Positions 1 through 8,385 are shown, numbered from the stretch's first letter. The stretch is DNA of 51,069 nucleotides from Nitrospinota bacterium (GCA_016212295.1 JACRGO010000149.1:1-51069), one strand, 5' to 3'. Notes: generated from the sequence alone by a model not told the origin. Translations and numbers: made by a program.

Positions 1-33
1 GGCTTGCATGCAAATAGCCGAAGAAATTCTTAA

Positions 34-216
34 CACACCCCGGCCTTCGGCCGCCCCTCTCAAGAGGGGAATTTATAAGTGACGGCGCCCTTTCAATAGG
101 GTATTAATGAATAAGGCGTCGCGGCAAACCGCTGGAAATCACGCCGGCGGTGGCTGAAAAATTTATTCCTTTAAAAATTCCCCTCTTGAGAGGGGTGGCC
201 GAAGGCCGGGGTGTGT
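34..216. repeat. Long inverted repeat, about 42-bp arms
   Basis: Left arm 34-74 and right arm 175-216 are reverse complements with about one mismatch, separated by about 100 bases. Each arm also contains smaller palindromes, including the core GGCCTTCGGCC and the pair CCCCTCT/AGAGGGG. No gene is visible between the arms. The arrangement resembles a small non-autonomous palindromic element or two opposed copies of a dispersed repeat. The rest of 217-415 is AT-rich with no gene seen. Confidence 0.8.
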
Positions 217-415
217 CAGCGTGTTTTTTATACCAACCGCATATTGCCCTTCAGGATAAACATTTTTTTCAAGACAGCTTCTAAATCTTAGTTAACCTTT
301 GCGTCTTAGTGGCTTAGTGGCAAAAAAAGCATGGCGGCTGAGTATTTAATAATTTTTAAAAGCGAAAGTCCAATATTAATAAGATTCCCGCGGCAAGTCA
401 AGACAAGCTAACTCC

Positions 416-444
416 TTGAAAATCAGGGGGAATTACTTTAAGAT
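416..444 (+). promoter_or_regulatory. Candidate sigma-70-type promoter for rng
   Basis: TTGAAA at 416-421 is followed after exactly 17 bases by TAAGAT at 439-444. These match 5 of 6 and 4 of 6 consensus positions. It lies about 70 bases upstream of the ATG at 516. AT-rich intergenic DNA gives chance matches, so this is only a candidate. Confidence 0.3.
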
Positions 445-515
445 CAAGGCTCCATTATAGCCTTTGGCGTGACGATGTTCCAAACAAACAGCCAATTTTT
501 AAAAAAATAATATAC

Positions 516-2057
516 ATGGCCTCCGAAATCATTGTAAATGCCGCCAATTGGGAAACCCGCGTGGCCCTGATGGAAAATAACATCCTGATGGAGCTATACA
601 TCGAGCACAAAAAAGACAAGGGGATATTAGGGAATGTTTATAAGGGCAAGGTGATACGCGTCCTCCCTGGAATGCAGGCCGCCTTCATGGATATAGGACT
701 TGAGAAGGCCGGATTTTTATATGTCTCGGACATTGATTTCAAGGACATCATGATGGAGCACGACAACCTCCTGGGGGAGGTGGAAATAAACCATGACCTG
801 GAAAAGGAGGAAGTATCCGAGGATGAGAAGATGATGGGATATTCCCATACGGCGGCATTTCCCATTGAGGAAATGCTCAGGGAGGGGCAGGAAATAATGG
901 TCCAGATTTCCAAAAACCCATTAGGGCATAAAGGGGCCAGGCTCACCTCCTATATCACTATCCCCGGCCGTTATCTCGTCTTCATGCCAACAATCAACCA
1001 GGTGGGAATTTCGAGAAGGATTGAATCCGAATCGGAGCGGGAACGTCTTCGCAACATAGTCACGGAGTTAAAACCCCGGGAGAGCGGCTATATTGTCCGC
1101 ACCGCAAGCCAGGGCAGGCCAAGGGAGGAATTGGAAAATGACGTTATCTATTTGAACAAGCTCTGGCAAAACATAAAAAAAAAATCGAAGAAGACCAGGG
1201 GCCCCACCTTGATCTATCAGGACCTGGACTTGATCATGAGAGCGGTCCGCGACCTGGTCACCAAGGACGTCGAAAATATAATCATCGACAACGAGGAAGC
1301 ATACAACGAATGCGTGAAATTCGTGGAATCCTATCTGCCGCATCTGAGCAGGAACATAAAGCTGTATGACGGGAAGGAAAACATCTTCGACGCTTACGGG
1401 CTGGAGGTTGAGATAAGCCGCTCCCTTGGAAGAAAAATATGGCTGAAATCCGGCGGAAACATAACCATAGACCAGACCGAGGCCCTTACGGCCGTCGACG
1501 TGAACACCGGAAAGTTCGTGGGAAAGAGAAACCTGGAGGACACCATACTCAAGACGAACATGGAGGCTGTTAAGGAGATAGTCTACCAAATCCGCCTGAG
1601 AAATATCGGGGGATTGATCATCCTGGATTTCATCGACATGGAAAAGGAAAGCAGCAAGGAGATGGTGTACGGCGCCCTGGAGCAGGCATTGAAAACGGAC
1701 CGGACCCATACCACCATTTTGAAGATATCCGAGTTGGGTCTTGTGGAAATGACAAGAAAAAGGGTGCGCGACAGCATTGCGAGGACCCTTTGCGAGGCCT
1801 GCCCTTATTGTGAGGCAAGGGGGACGATCAAGTCGGCGCGTACCGTCTGCTACGACATCTTCCGTGAAATCACCCGCATATCCGCCGGGGACTTAAAGCA
1901 TAAAATCTTCTTGAATGTCAATCCGTCCGTGGCGGATCTTCTGCTTGACGAGGAAAGTGATTATCTGGAGGAACTGGAAAAATCCTTAAAAACACAGATC
2001 GTAATCAAGGCCGACTCCAGCATACATCAGGAACATTTTGATATAACGGCTGCTTAA
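516..2057 (+). CDS. rng: Ribonuclease G (RNase E/G family endoribonuclease)
   Basis: This is a single-strand-specific, 5'-end-sensing endoribonuclease that processes rRNA precursors and decays mRNA in the cytoplasm. The 513-residue length fits RNase G rather than the longer RNase E. An S1-like RNA-binding domain starts near residue 38 (GNVYKGKVIRVLPG) and carries a roughly 40-residue acidic insertion. The two metal-binding catalytic aspartates are visible as D328 in AVDVNTG and D371 in LDFIDM. The zinc-link CPYC motif is at residues 429-432. The ATG at 516 follows an A-rich stretch with no strong Shine-Dalgarno, but no better in-frame start is seen. The gene stands alone and is followed by repeat-rich intergenic DNA. 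Confidence 0.95.
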   Translation: MASEIIVNAANWETRVALMENNILMELYIEHKKDKGILGNVYKGKVIRVLPGMQAAFMDIGLEKAGFLYVSDIDFKDIMMEHDNLLGEVEINHDLEKEEVSEDEKMMGYSHTAAFPIEEMLREGQEIMVQISKNPLGHKGARLTSYITIPGRYLVFMPTINQVGISRRIESESERERLRNIVTELKPRESGYIVRTASQGRPREELENDVIYLNKLWQNIKKKSKKTRGPTLIYQDLDLIMRAVRDLVTKDVENIIIDNEEAYNECVKFVESYLPHLSRNIKLYDGKENIFDAYGLEVEISRSLGRKIWLKSGGNITIDQTEALTAVDVNTGKFVGKRNLEDTILKTNMEAVKEIVYQIRLRNIGGLIILDFIDMEKESSKEMVYGALEQALKTDRTHTTILKISELGLVEMTRKRVRDSIARTLCEACPYCEARGTIKSARTVCYDIFREITRISAGDLKHKIFLNVNPSVADLLLDEESDYLEELEKSLKTQIVIKADSSIHQEHFDITAA

Positions 2058-2469
2058 TACATGGCGCGGCATAGCCGCAACCAAAATTCGAATATCGAAT
2101 ATCGAAATAAGAAACAAATCCGAATAACCAAATCCCAATATCCCAAACCACGTTGGCCTGGGTTTTGAAATTTAACCCTTTGAATTTTGATATTGTTTCG
2201 CATTTCATTATTCGCATTTCGAATTTATTTTTCAACGAGTTGCATGAAAAACTGTGCTAAAAAAACAAAGTTTTATAAGTTTGTAGTATGGAGGACCCTG
2301 GGAGCGAGAGGCGATATAGTTTTTCAGGCGTCCTTTTGATAAAGGGCGGGCAAAAAGCCATTTGAGGCCAATTTCAGAGCTAGCCTCTCCCTGCGTCCAC
2401 AGGCCCACCGGAGTGGTTGTCGAGAAAAGGAAAATAGGATATTGGGTTTAACGCAGATGAACCTTGGCT
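2058..2469. other. Intergenic region with dispersed-repeat fragments
   Basis: No gene is supported. The segment opens with a short GC-rich motif (ATGGCGCGGCATAGCCGC) that recurs in related form near 6860, 26520, 27390, 42908 and 48843. AT-rich palindrome-like DNA follows, with a CAAAGTTTTAT motif at about 2266 that reappears at 6670. Positions 2285-2469 show no recognisable signal. Confidence 0.5.
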
Positions 2470-3597
2470 TCATTCCTGGGACCGGCGGGACAATTCCCTA
2501 TAAACAGAAAGGGTCTTCTCCATCATTTCCCCCTCTGTGAGATGTTTGACCGCGAAGGAATGTCCGGCCTCCGCTAACCGGTTTCTCAATTCACTGCTTT
2601 CCATCAACTGAAGGAGCCCATCCGCCATCCGGCCCGGATCGCCGGGCGGGACAAGATAACCATTCTCTCCGTGCCGGACAATATCAGTTATCCCTCCTGC
2701 TTCCGTTGCCAGCACGCATCTTTTGCAGGCCCATGCCTGCGGAATGACCTGCGAGGTCGCTTCACCGGACGTGGAGGCAAGAACCAGGACATCGAGGGCG
2801 TTCATCACCGCGGGAATATCCTCGCGATACCCGGTCATGATGACCGCCTTCTCCAGTCCCTTGCTTCTGATGGCGTTTTTCACCCTTTCAAATCCTGGCC
2901 CGTCCCCGACTATAACGAAAATCACGTTGGGCGTTTTCCTTAAAACTATCTCCGCCGCCGCGATAAAATCCATGTGCCCCTTCCAACCGCGAATGACCGC
3001 CACCTTGCCGATAAGGAAGGCGTCCTTTGGAACGCCTGCTTCCTCCCGGAATGATGAACCGTCTATTCCGGGCCTGAACCGCTCCGGGTTGATCCCCGCT
3101 GGAATGGAAACCACGTTATCTTTTGAAACCGTTTTTAATCCGGAGACCATTTCCGCTATGCGTTTTCCGCTGGCGATGATCCTGTCAGGAAGCCGGTATA
3201 CTAAATTGCGCGGGAAGAAGTCCTTGATAGGAATGGACACATGCCTGCTCCTGACTATCGGGACCCCCGCCAATTTCGCCGCTATTGAGGCCGTCCAACT
3301 GTCAATGGAGCTGTGTGTATGGACAATATCAACCCCCTCCTTGCGGATGAATTTGAAAATTTTTAAAATGTCCCCTGGATCAAGGGTCCACTGGAAAGGT
3401 ATGGCGTGTATGGAGAGATTCGGTATGCTTCGGCGCGAATATCTTGAGTGGATTTCACTGTCCGGCCTGCAAAGGATAAAGACCCTGTGTCCCTTCCCGG
3501 CAAGCCAGGTTGACTCCTGGAGGATACGAATTTCCTGGCCGCCCCAACCAGGGGCCGCCTCGGTGTGTAGAATTTTAAAAATATTACGCGCTGTCAA
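2470..3597 (-). CDS. Glycosyltransferase family 4 (GT-B fold)
   Basis: This is a predicted retaining GT-B glycosyltransferase that moves a sugar from a nucleotide-sugar donor onto a cell-surface glycan or lipid precursor at the inner face of the membrane. The N-terminal Rossmann half begins ILHTEAAPGWGGQEIRI with the glycine-rich acceptor loop. The C-terminal half holds the donor-site signature around LVLASTSGEATSQVIPQAWA and the region ATEAGGITDIVRHGENGYLV. At 375 residues it is full length. The start is a TTG at 3597 overlapping the stop of the upstream gene by four bases (TTGA), which implies translational coupling. The sugar and acceptor cannot be read from the sequence. Other glycosyltransferases lie downstream on the other strand. 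Confidence 0.85.
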   Translation of the reverse strand: MTARNIFKILHTEAAPGWGGQEIRILQESTWLAGKGHRVFILCRPDSEIHSRYSRRSIPNLSIHAIPFQWTLDPGDILKIFKFIRKEGVDIVHTHSSIDSWTASIAAKLAGVPIVRSRHVSIPIKDFFPRNLVYRLPDRIIASGKRIAEMVSGLKTVSKDNVVSIPAGINPERFRPGIDGSSFREEAGVPKDAFLIGKVAVIRGWKGHMDFIAAAEIVLRKTPNVIFVIVGDGPGFERVKNAIRSKGLEKAVIMTGYREDIPAVMNALDVLVLASTSGEATSQVIPQAWACKRCVLATEAGGITDIVRHGENGYLVPPGDPGRMADGLLQLMESSELRNRLAEAGHSFAVKHLTEGEMMEKTLSVYRELSRRSQE

Positions 3598-4124
3598 TCA
3601 AAAATCCGCTTCTTCAATTGTTCCGGCAACAACGCCTCTAATCCTGGTTGTGCTTCCATCAACCGCATAATATCAGCTAAATCCTTCTGGCGTTTGCTGG
3701 AGCGGCGGGTTTTATCCACGGCGGCCCAAACCTTACCTTGAAAGACATCTTCAATGGCCGCCACCGGGATTTTGTATCCTAAAACCATTTTGGGTTTTGC
3801 CCGTTTTATAAAAGCTTTATATCGTTCATCGGTTTGTATTTGAATCCGTAAATCGGAGCCTTTTTCGCTGACATTAATGCTGTTGGCGAATTGCGCGACT
3901 TTAAAACGTTTAGCAAGTCCTTGGACCAAAGGTTCCAGTTTTTCACCTGCGACCACGACGTCAAAATCCAAACTCACCACCGGCTCGGCATAGGCGTTGA
4001 CCGCCAACCCTCCTATGGCGCAAAATTTTATTTTGTTTTTTCGCAGGATATCGATAAATGATTGTAAAAAGTCGTCCCTGCCGTTTACAATTTTATTAAA
4101 AAAATCCTTTTCAGTCACCTTCAC
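3594..4124 (-). CDS. Nucleotidyltransferase-fold protein (MNT/AbiEii-like)
   Basis: The 176-residue protein carries a minimal nucleotidyltransferase signature: IGGLAVNAYAEP followed by SLDFDVVV, giving the GG motif and the paired acidic residues that bind metal. This architecture is known in AbiEii-type toxins and other small nucleotidyltransferases. No partner antitoxin (AbiEi or HEPN) is next to it; instead it overlaps the start of a glycosyltransferase by four bases. It could be an orphan toxin-like enzyme or a housekeeping nucleotidyltransferase. The N-terminal MKVTEKDFFNKIV is preceded by a GGAGTGAAGGTGA stretch that can serve as a ribosome-binding site. Confidence 0.65.
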   Translation of the reverse strand: MKVTEKDFFNKIVNGRDDFLQSFIDILRKNKIKFCAIGGLAVNAYAEPVVSLDFDVVVAGEKLEPLVQGLAKRFKVAQFANSINVSEKGSDLRIQIQTDERYKAFIKRAKPKMVLGYKIPVAAIEDVFQGKVWAAVDKTRRSSKRQKDLADIMRLMEAQPGLEALLPEQLKKRIFD

Positions 4125-4387
4125 TCCTGATCGTTCAAAATACTATCAAAAGATATTTTAAATTTCAGATTTCAGATTGGAAGAATACAAAAAAAATTAC
4201 CACAAAATATAAAAATTTTTTTATTAAAATGTGCTTGATGAATTTCCGGAGTAAACGTATAAGAATCCATTCGCCTTTCGCCTTAAAACTTATGCTAAAC
4301 TTTATTTTTTATAAACGCAAATTTTCAGCGGCTGAGCGCTAATTTCGCGCCATTCGTGTTCAGGCCTTTGTTTTGTTAGAATAAAAA
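4125..4387. other. AT-rich divergent intergenic region
   Basis: This 263-base gap separates divergently transcribed genes and must hold the promoters for both. It is strongly AT-rich with no clear conserved boxes that can be assigned by eye. The motif ATTTCAGATTTCAGATT at about 4162 is a short tandem duplication. Confidence 0.4.
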
Positions 4388-5590
4388 ATGCCGTCGAATA
4401 ATCCTATAAAGGTATTTTATCCATTCCCGGAAGATCCCCGCGTTCACAGGGCCAGGACCATACAGGCATTGAACACCGCGGCTTCCCTTGCCAAGGCCGG
4501 GGCGGAAGTGGCCCTTTTCCTGGATGGAAAGAAGGAAGGCTTCGAGGAATTGCTGTCTTCTTACTATGGAATCCATAAACCCCAAAATCTCCATGTGGAA
4601 TTCTCCAGCCGCGAAAAAGTGATAATGGGGGTCTTGCCCATACGCTCCAACCGGCTTTTCAACTCACGGTTTCTTCGCGTGGCGAAAGGGCTTGCCTCCC
4701 CTCCTGATGCCATTTTCTGCCGCCACTTGAAGACAGCCGAATTTCTTTTGAAGAAAAGGCCATTCCGGGGGGTCCCTGTCGTGTTTGAGGCCCATGATAT
4801 TTTCCACCTTTCATTCCAGGAGGAAAACAACCTCCGCTGTTTCAGGAACAGGATGAAGCACAACCGCCTCAAAAGGAGGGAAACCTTTGTATTGAACAGC
4901 GCAGGATCCGTTATTTCCATTACCTCGCATCTCCTGAAAAGAATGAGAGACGAATCCGGCGTTGGCTTTCCTGAAAACATTGCGCCGGACGGCACTGCCT
5001 TTGCCGGACTTTTTGAGGAAAAGAAACTCGATCTCTCTGATAACAGGATTTTCTATATCGGCAGTTTCCAGCCCTGGAAGGGGGTAAACCTCTTGATCGA
5101 GGCCCTTAAATATCCAGGGATGGGGGAACTGGTCCTCGTGGGACCCATGAATGGAAAGGAAAAAGAGGAGTTATCGCTTATTTCCAAGAGATTGGGGGTC
5201 CTGAATAAAGTGTCCTTTCGTGGCCCTGTGGCCCCATCCGGGATTTCATCCCTGCTCAAGGAAGTAAATTTCGTGGCAGTGCCGAACGGGAACGATTTGA
5301 GGTCGCGCTTATTCACCTCTCCCTTGAAACTTTTTGATTACATGGCGGCCGGGGCCGCGATTATCGCCTCCGACCATCCCTCCATACGGGAGGTATTGGG
5401 GGAGGAAAAAATCGGATGGGCCAAACCCGGTGACCCTTCCTCAATAGCCGGGGCATACAGGCGGTTAAAGGAAAACCAGGGGGAAACCATCAAGACGTCC
5501 CTTTCCTTGAAGAAGAAGGCAATGGAATATTCCTGGGACAGGAGGGGAGAACGAATCCTGGAAATATTATCAAACCTTTGCGCGCGATGA
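4388..5590 (+). CDS. Glycosyltransferase family 4 (GT-B fold)
   Basis: This is a 400-residue GT-B glycosyltransferase. The C-terminal donor-binding half is clear: FYIGSFQPWKGVNLLIEAL, LVLVGPMNGKEKEEL and, near the end, LKLFDYMAAGAAIIASDHP followed by IREVLGE, the usual E-x7-E region. The N-terminal half (VFYPFPEDPRVHRARTIQALNT) handles the acceptor. It overlaps the following GT9 gene by four bases (ATGA), so the two are very probably translated together in one surface-glycan pathway. The ATG at 4388 is the first good start; no strong Shine-Dalgarno precedes it. The specific sugar is unknown. Confidence 0.85.
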   Translation: MPSNNPIKVFYPFPEDPRVHRARTIQALNTAASLAKAGAEVALFLDGKKEGFEELLSSYYGIHKPQNLHVEFSSREKVIMGVLPIRSNRLFNSRFLRVAKGLASPPDAIFCRHLKTAEFLLKKRPFRGVPVVFEAHDIFHLSFQEENNLRCFRNRMKHNRLKRRETFVLNSAGSVISITSHLLKRMRDESGVGFPENIAPDGTAFAGLFEEKKLDLSDNRIFYIGSFQPWKGVNLLIEALKYPGMGELVLVGPMNGKEKEELSLISKRLGVLNKVSFRGPVAPSGISSLLKEVNFVAVPNGNDLRSRLFTSPLKLFDYMAAGAAIIASDHPSIREVLGEEKIGWAKPGDPSSIAGAYRRLKENQGETIKTSLSLKKKAMEYSWDRRGERILEILSNLCAR

Positions 5591-6588
5591 AGAAAATATT
5601 GATTATATGCACCACCGGAATGGGGGACACCTTGTTCGGCGCCCCTGCCTTGAGGGCCTTGAGGAAATCATTTCCAGGCGCGGTCCTGGACGTGCTGGCC
5701 CACCGGAAAAGCTCTGATCTTCTGAGGTTCAACCCTCATATAAACGGCCTTTATGAGTACAGGGAAAATCCGGCCGTGAAACTTGCCCTGGCCTTCAGAC
5801 TGCGCAAGAAATCCTATGGGCATGTGCTTATATTTCATGCCAATAACAGGGCGCTGTCGTTGTTGGATTGGTTGCATTATGGAGAGGCGCTGACCCACCA
5901 GAAAATGGAAGACCCAAGGCGCAACATCCGAAAGCCGATAATGGAAAAGGGCCTTCATTCCATAATTCGCAGACTGAGGCTTGTGGAAGAGATAGGCGGG
6001 AAGCCCGATGGGACCGGCATGGAGCTTTATTTCGGCAAGGAACACCAGAGGATGGCCGAGGATTTTCTTTCGGCCCACTTTTCCCTGAAATCCGCAAAGC
6101 CCCTGGTGGGGGTCCAAATCGGCGCGGCTGAGAAAATCCGGCGCTGGCCCATTGAAAATTTTGCTGAAATCATCATCAGGATTCAGAAGCAATACGGCGC
6201 CGATATTTTCATATCAGGCGGGAAAATGGACCGCCCGCTATACAGGCGGCTTGGCCGCGCAATTGATTTATCAAAGGTCCCTATGATAGACAGCCTCGAC
6301 CTCCTTGGAGGGGCGGCGCTTATAAGCAGGTGCGGTCTTTTCATATCCAACGACACCGGTCCTCTGCACATGGCCGTGGCCCTGGGCGTTCCAACGCTCT
6401 CGCTTTATTGCCCCAGCTTCCCGGACACCACCGGCCCCATAAACCGCGATGAAAAAAACCTGGTTATACAAAAGAAGGTCCCTTGCGATATTTGCCTGGA
6501 CCGCGAATGCGAGGACCCCTTTTGCATGGCCTCGATATCCGTTGATGAGGTTTTTGATGGCGTGAAAAAAATCCTCGGTCCATCATAA
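5587..6588 (+). CDS. Glycosyltransferase family 9 (heptosyltransferase-like)
   Basis: GT9 enzymes add heptose to the LPS inner core from ADP-heptose. The N-terminus MKKILIICTTGMGDTLFGAPALRAL is the family's typical opening, and the late block FISNDTGPLHMAVALGVPTLSLYCPS is the conserved GT9 donor-site segment. The chosen start is the ATG at 5587, which overlaps the preceding stop as ATGA; a TTG nine bases upstream is a weaker alternative. The 333-residue length is normal. Late cysteines (PCDICLDRECEDPFC) resemble the cysteine cluster common in GT9 tails. This gene supports a Gram-negative envelope, but which heptose position it uses cannot be told. Confidence 0.88.
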   Translation: MKKILIICTTGMGDTLFGAPALRALRKSFPGAVLDVLAHRKSSDLLRFNPHINGLYEYRENPAVKLALAFRLRKKSYGHVLIFHANNRALSLLDWLHYGEALTHQKMEDPRRNIRKPIMEKGLHSIIRRLRLVEEIGGKPDGTGMELYFGKEHQRMAEDFLSAHFSLKSAKPLVGVQIGAAEKIRRWPIENFAEIIIRIQKQYGADIFISGGKMDRPLYRRLGRAIDLSKVPMIDSLDLLGGAALISRCGLFISNDTGPLHMAVALGVPTLSLYCPSFPDTTGPINRDEKNLVIQKKVPCDICLDRECEDPFCMASISVDEVFDGVKKILGPS

Positions 6589-6639
6589 ATCAAATAGTTA
6601 GCCACAAAGATGTTTCTTCTTTTAATTTTTTTAATCCGC

Positions 6640-6870
6640 ACTACAAATCCATAAAACTTTGCTAAAAAAACAAAGTTTTATGAAACTCCAAATCTCAATT
6701 GTCAAATAACAAATAAATCCCGATAACCAAAATTACAAATAACAAACAAGGAAAAGGCAATGGAATTGCTTTGGACATTCAGTAATTGTAATTTGTAATT
6801 TATTTGGGATTTGTTATTTGTCATTTGGAATTTTGTTTCCCCTTTGGCTGCGGCCAAAGGCCGCGCCATG
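6640..6870. repeat. Dispersed AT-rich palindromic repeat (family B), copy 1
   Basis: The core runs from about 6690 to 6840 with opposed arms: CAATTGTCAAATAACAAATAA on the left and AATTTATTTGGGATTTGTTA on the right, around a conserved GGACATTCAGTAATTG centre. Copies occur at about 11403-11565 in opposite orientation and at 27228-27365, and a fragment at about 44171. It is preceded by a hairpin at 6648-6680 (ATAAAACTTTG/CAAAGTTTTAT) and followed by the GC-rich tag GGCCGCGCCATGAA. Confidence 0.75.
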
Positions 6871-6905
6871 AAATCTGTGTAATTCGTGGTGGAAAAAGTC
6901 TAAGT

Positions 6906-7232
6906 CTATCTAACCAACGCCCTTAATATCTTAACTGCCAGCCTGAGTTTTTCTTCATCAGCCTCGTTTGCCAGGGAACATAGGCTTTCCCTCAGCTCCT
7001 TTTTGTTTTTTGTACTGTGGGCAAACTCAAAGAAGTCCTTTAATTCAACAGCCAAGGCTGTTGCCAGTTTTTCAAGGGTGTCAAGAGAAGGAAAACCCCG
7101 CCCGACCTCTATCCTGCTCAGATGTTTCGGGTCTATGCCTACCTTTTCTGAAAGTTGTTCTTGAGATAGCTTCTTTGCTTTCCTCAGTTCTTTTATTCTT
7201 GCTCCAAGCAGTTCCTTACTGGACTTTTTCAT
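6906..7232 (-). CDS. XRE-family helix-turn-helix transcriptional regulator
   Basis: This 108-residue protein has a single N-terminal Cro/CI-type HTH: ARIKELRKAKKLSQEQLSEK followed by VGIDPKHLSRIEVGRGFPS, the canonical XRE helices 2 and 3. The C-terminal 40 residues are charged and helical (KNKKELRESLCSLANEADEE) and probably mediate dimerisation. The chosen start is the ATG at 7232 because GAGGAGAGAG precedes it; an in-frame ATG at 7265 would add 11 residues but lacks such a site. It is transcribed divergently from the two secreted proteins to the right, so local control of those genes or of itself is a reasonable inference. Confidence 0.88.
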   Translation of the reverse strand: MKKSSKELLGARIKELRKAKKLSQEQLSEKVGIDPKHLSRIEVGRGFPSLDTLEKLATALAVELKDFFEFAHSTKNKKELRESLCSLANEADEEKLRLAVKILRALVR

Positions 7233-7296
7233 AACTCTCTCCTCAAAAACGATCATAATAATCATTCATGAGAAAAGAAGTTTTTGGAACTACATT

Positions 7297-7312
7297 AAAT
7301 GATTAATTATTT
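7297..7312. promoter_or_regulatory. Candidate operator palindrome
   Basis: AAATGATTAATTATTT is a near-perfect 16-base palindrome in the divergent intergenic region between the XRE gene and the secreted-protein gene. Two copies of TTTGATA follow at about 7311 and 7327. The place and symmetry fit an XRE operator, but in AT-rich DNA this is weak evidence. Confidence 0.3.
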
Positions 7313-7366
7313 GATATTTTCCTATATTTGATATAGCATTGTCGGCATATAAGAAAGATAATTCAC

Positions 7367-7492
7367 TTTTTTTCTACTTTAAAGGAGGGAAGATTATGAA
7401 TTGTAAAGACGCCGGAAATTTTTTTGGTCCCAGCAGACAACTCCATTTGATCCTTTGCGCGGTTTTTTTCATTTGCTTCATTGCGGTCCCTG
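7367..7492 (+). repeat. Ribosome-binding-site plus signal-peptide segment, copy 1
   Basis: This 126-base segment contains a T-rich leader, AAAGGAGGG, the start codon and about 32 codons of an export signal. It recurs at 8259-8385 with about six differences, upstream of an unrelated mature protein. Confidence 0.9.
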
Positions 7493-8127
7493 TCCTTGCC
7501 GCCGGTAACGGTACTCTTCTGGTGATCTTGCAGGACACCTCGAAAAAACAAATCAACGCCCCGATATATGTGGATAACGAGTTGAAGGGAACCGGAAAGG
7601 TGACTCTGGCGCTTCCAGCAGGGAGGCATGAGTTAAGACTCGGGGTTTTGGCGGGATATACCATCGTGTCTCCCAAGAGCGGAAAGAAAAATGTTCAGGT
7701 AAAGGCCGGGAAAAAAATGACGTTGACAGGGATTTACAAAAGATACTCTTTAACAACGGCCTTCACCGATAATGGGAACGGGACGGTCACAGCCAATACT
7801 GGTCTGATGTGGCAGCAGGAGGATGACAATACGAAAAGGACCTGGGATGCGGCGGTGGCTTATTGCGGTGCCTTGTCCCTGGCTGGATATTCCGACTGGA
7901 GGCTTCCATATTTGGATGAACTTAACTCCATCGTGGATACAAGATATACTCCCGCTATTGATGGCGTTTATTTTCCAAACACAGATTCATCCTACTATTG
8001 GTCGTCTGCGACACACATGGGCAACACGTCCAACGCGTGGTACGTGGACTTCAAGAATGGCTTAGTCGTCAACAACATCAATAAGTCCTACAGCCTCTAT
8101 GCCCGGTGCGTTCGCGATGGACAGTGA
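7396..8127 (+). CDS. Secreted PEGA-like/DUF1566 protein
   Basis: The start is the ATG at 7396 with a strong AAAGGAGGG site; an upstream in-frame ATG at 7339 precedes that site and is discarded. Residues 1-36 form a signal peptide with a hydrophobic core LILCAVFFICFIAVPVLAA. Residues about 37-115 look like a PEGA-type surface domain (INAPIYVDNELKGTGKVTL, AGRHELRL). Residues about 118-243 are a DUF1566 domain, seen in DNGNGTVTANTGLMWQQ, YSDWRLPYLDELNSIVD, YYWSSATHMGN and the terminal YARCVRDGQ. DUF1566 proteins have a C-type-lectin-like fold and are usually exported; ligand and role are unknown. The signal region is shared with the next gene. Confidence 0.82.
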   Translation: MNCKDAGNFFGPSRQLHLILCAVFFICFIAVPVLAAGNGTLLVILQDTSKKQINAPIYVDNELKGTGKVTLALPAGRHELRLGVLAGYTIVSPKSGKKNVQVKAGKKMTLTGIYKRYSLTTAFTDNGNGTVTANTGLMWQQEDDNTKRTWDAAVAYCGALSLAGYSDWRLPYLDELNSIVDTRYTPAIDGVYFPNTDSSYYWSSATHMGNTSNAWYVDFKNGLVVNNINKSYSLYARCVRDGQ

Positions 8128-8130
8128 GTT

Positions 8131-8231
8131 GTTGGCCGTTTGATTATTTGAATATTTGTGTATTTATGGGGTGCAAGGGCGCAGCCACGGGGAGCTACAA
8201 GTCGGGCTGAGGGAACCCTGTGAACGGCCAC
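8131..8231. other. Possible structured intergenic element
   Basis: GGCCGTT near 8133 pairs with AACGGCC near 8224, closing a stretch of about 100 bases. Within it are complementary blocks such as GAGGGAACCCT and a GC-rich segment unlike the AT-rich DNA around it. It lies immediately upstream of the second signal-peptide segment. It could be a 5' leader structure or a repeat; it matches no riboswitch class I can confirm. Confidence 0.3.
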
Positions 8232-8258
8232 ATTGCGATCGACATTTAAGCAAAATAA

Positions 8259-8385
8259 TTTTTTTTCTACTTTAAAGGAGGGAAAGTTATGAATTGCAAA
8301 GACGCCGGAAATTTTTTTGGTTCCAGCAGACAACTCCATTTGATCATTTGCGCGGTTTTTTTTATTTGCTTCATTGCGGTCCCTG
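8259..8385 (+). repeat. Ribosome-binding-site plus signal-peptide segment, copy 2
   Basis: This is the second copy of the segment at 7367-7492. Similarity starts in the T-run before CTACTTTAAAGGAGGG and ends at GCGGTCCCTG. After that point the two genes share nothing obvious. Confidence 0.9.

Noticed and set aside
2723-3670. 315-residue open frame on the plus strand
   Set aside because: It is the shadow of the GT4 gene on the other strand and has no recognisable domain.
8131-8231. c-di-GMP (GEMM) riboswitch
   Set aside because: A GCGCAGCCACGGGG stretch loosely recalls the class I core, but the GNRA tetraloop hairpin and the rest of the core are missing, so no call was made.
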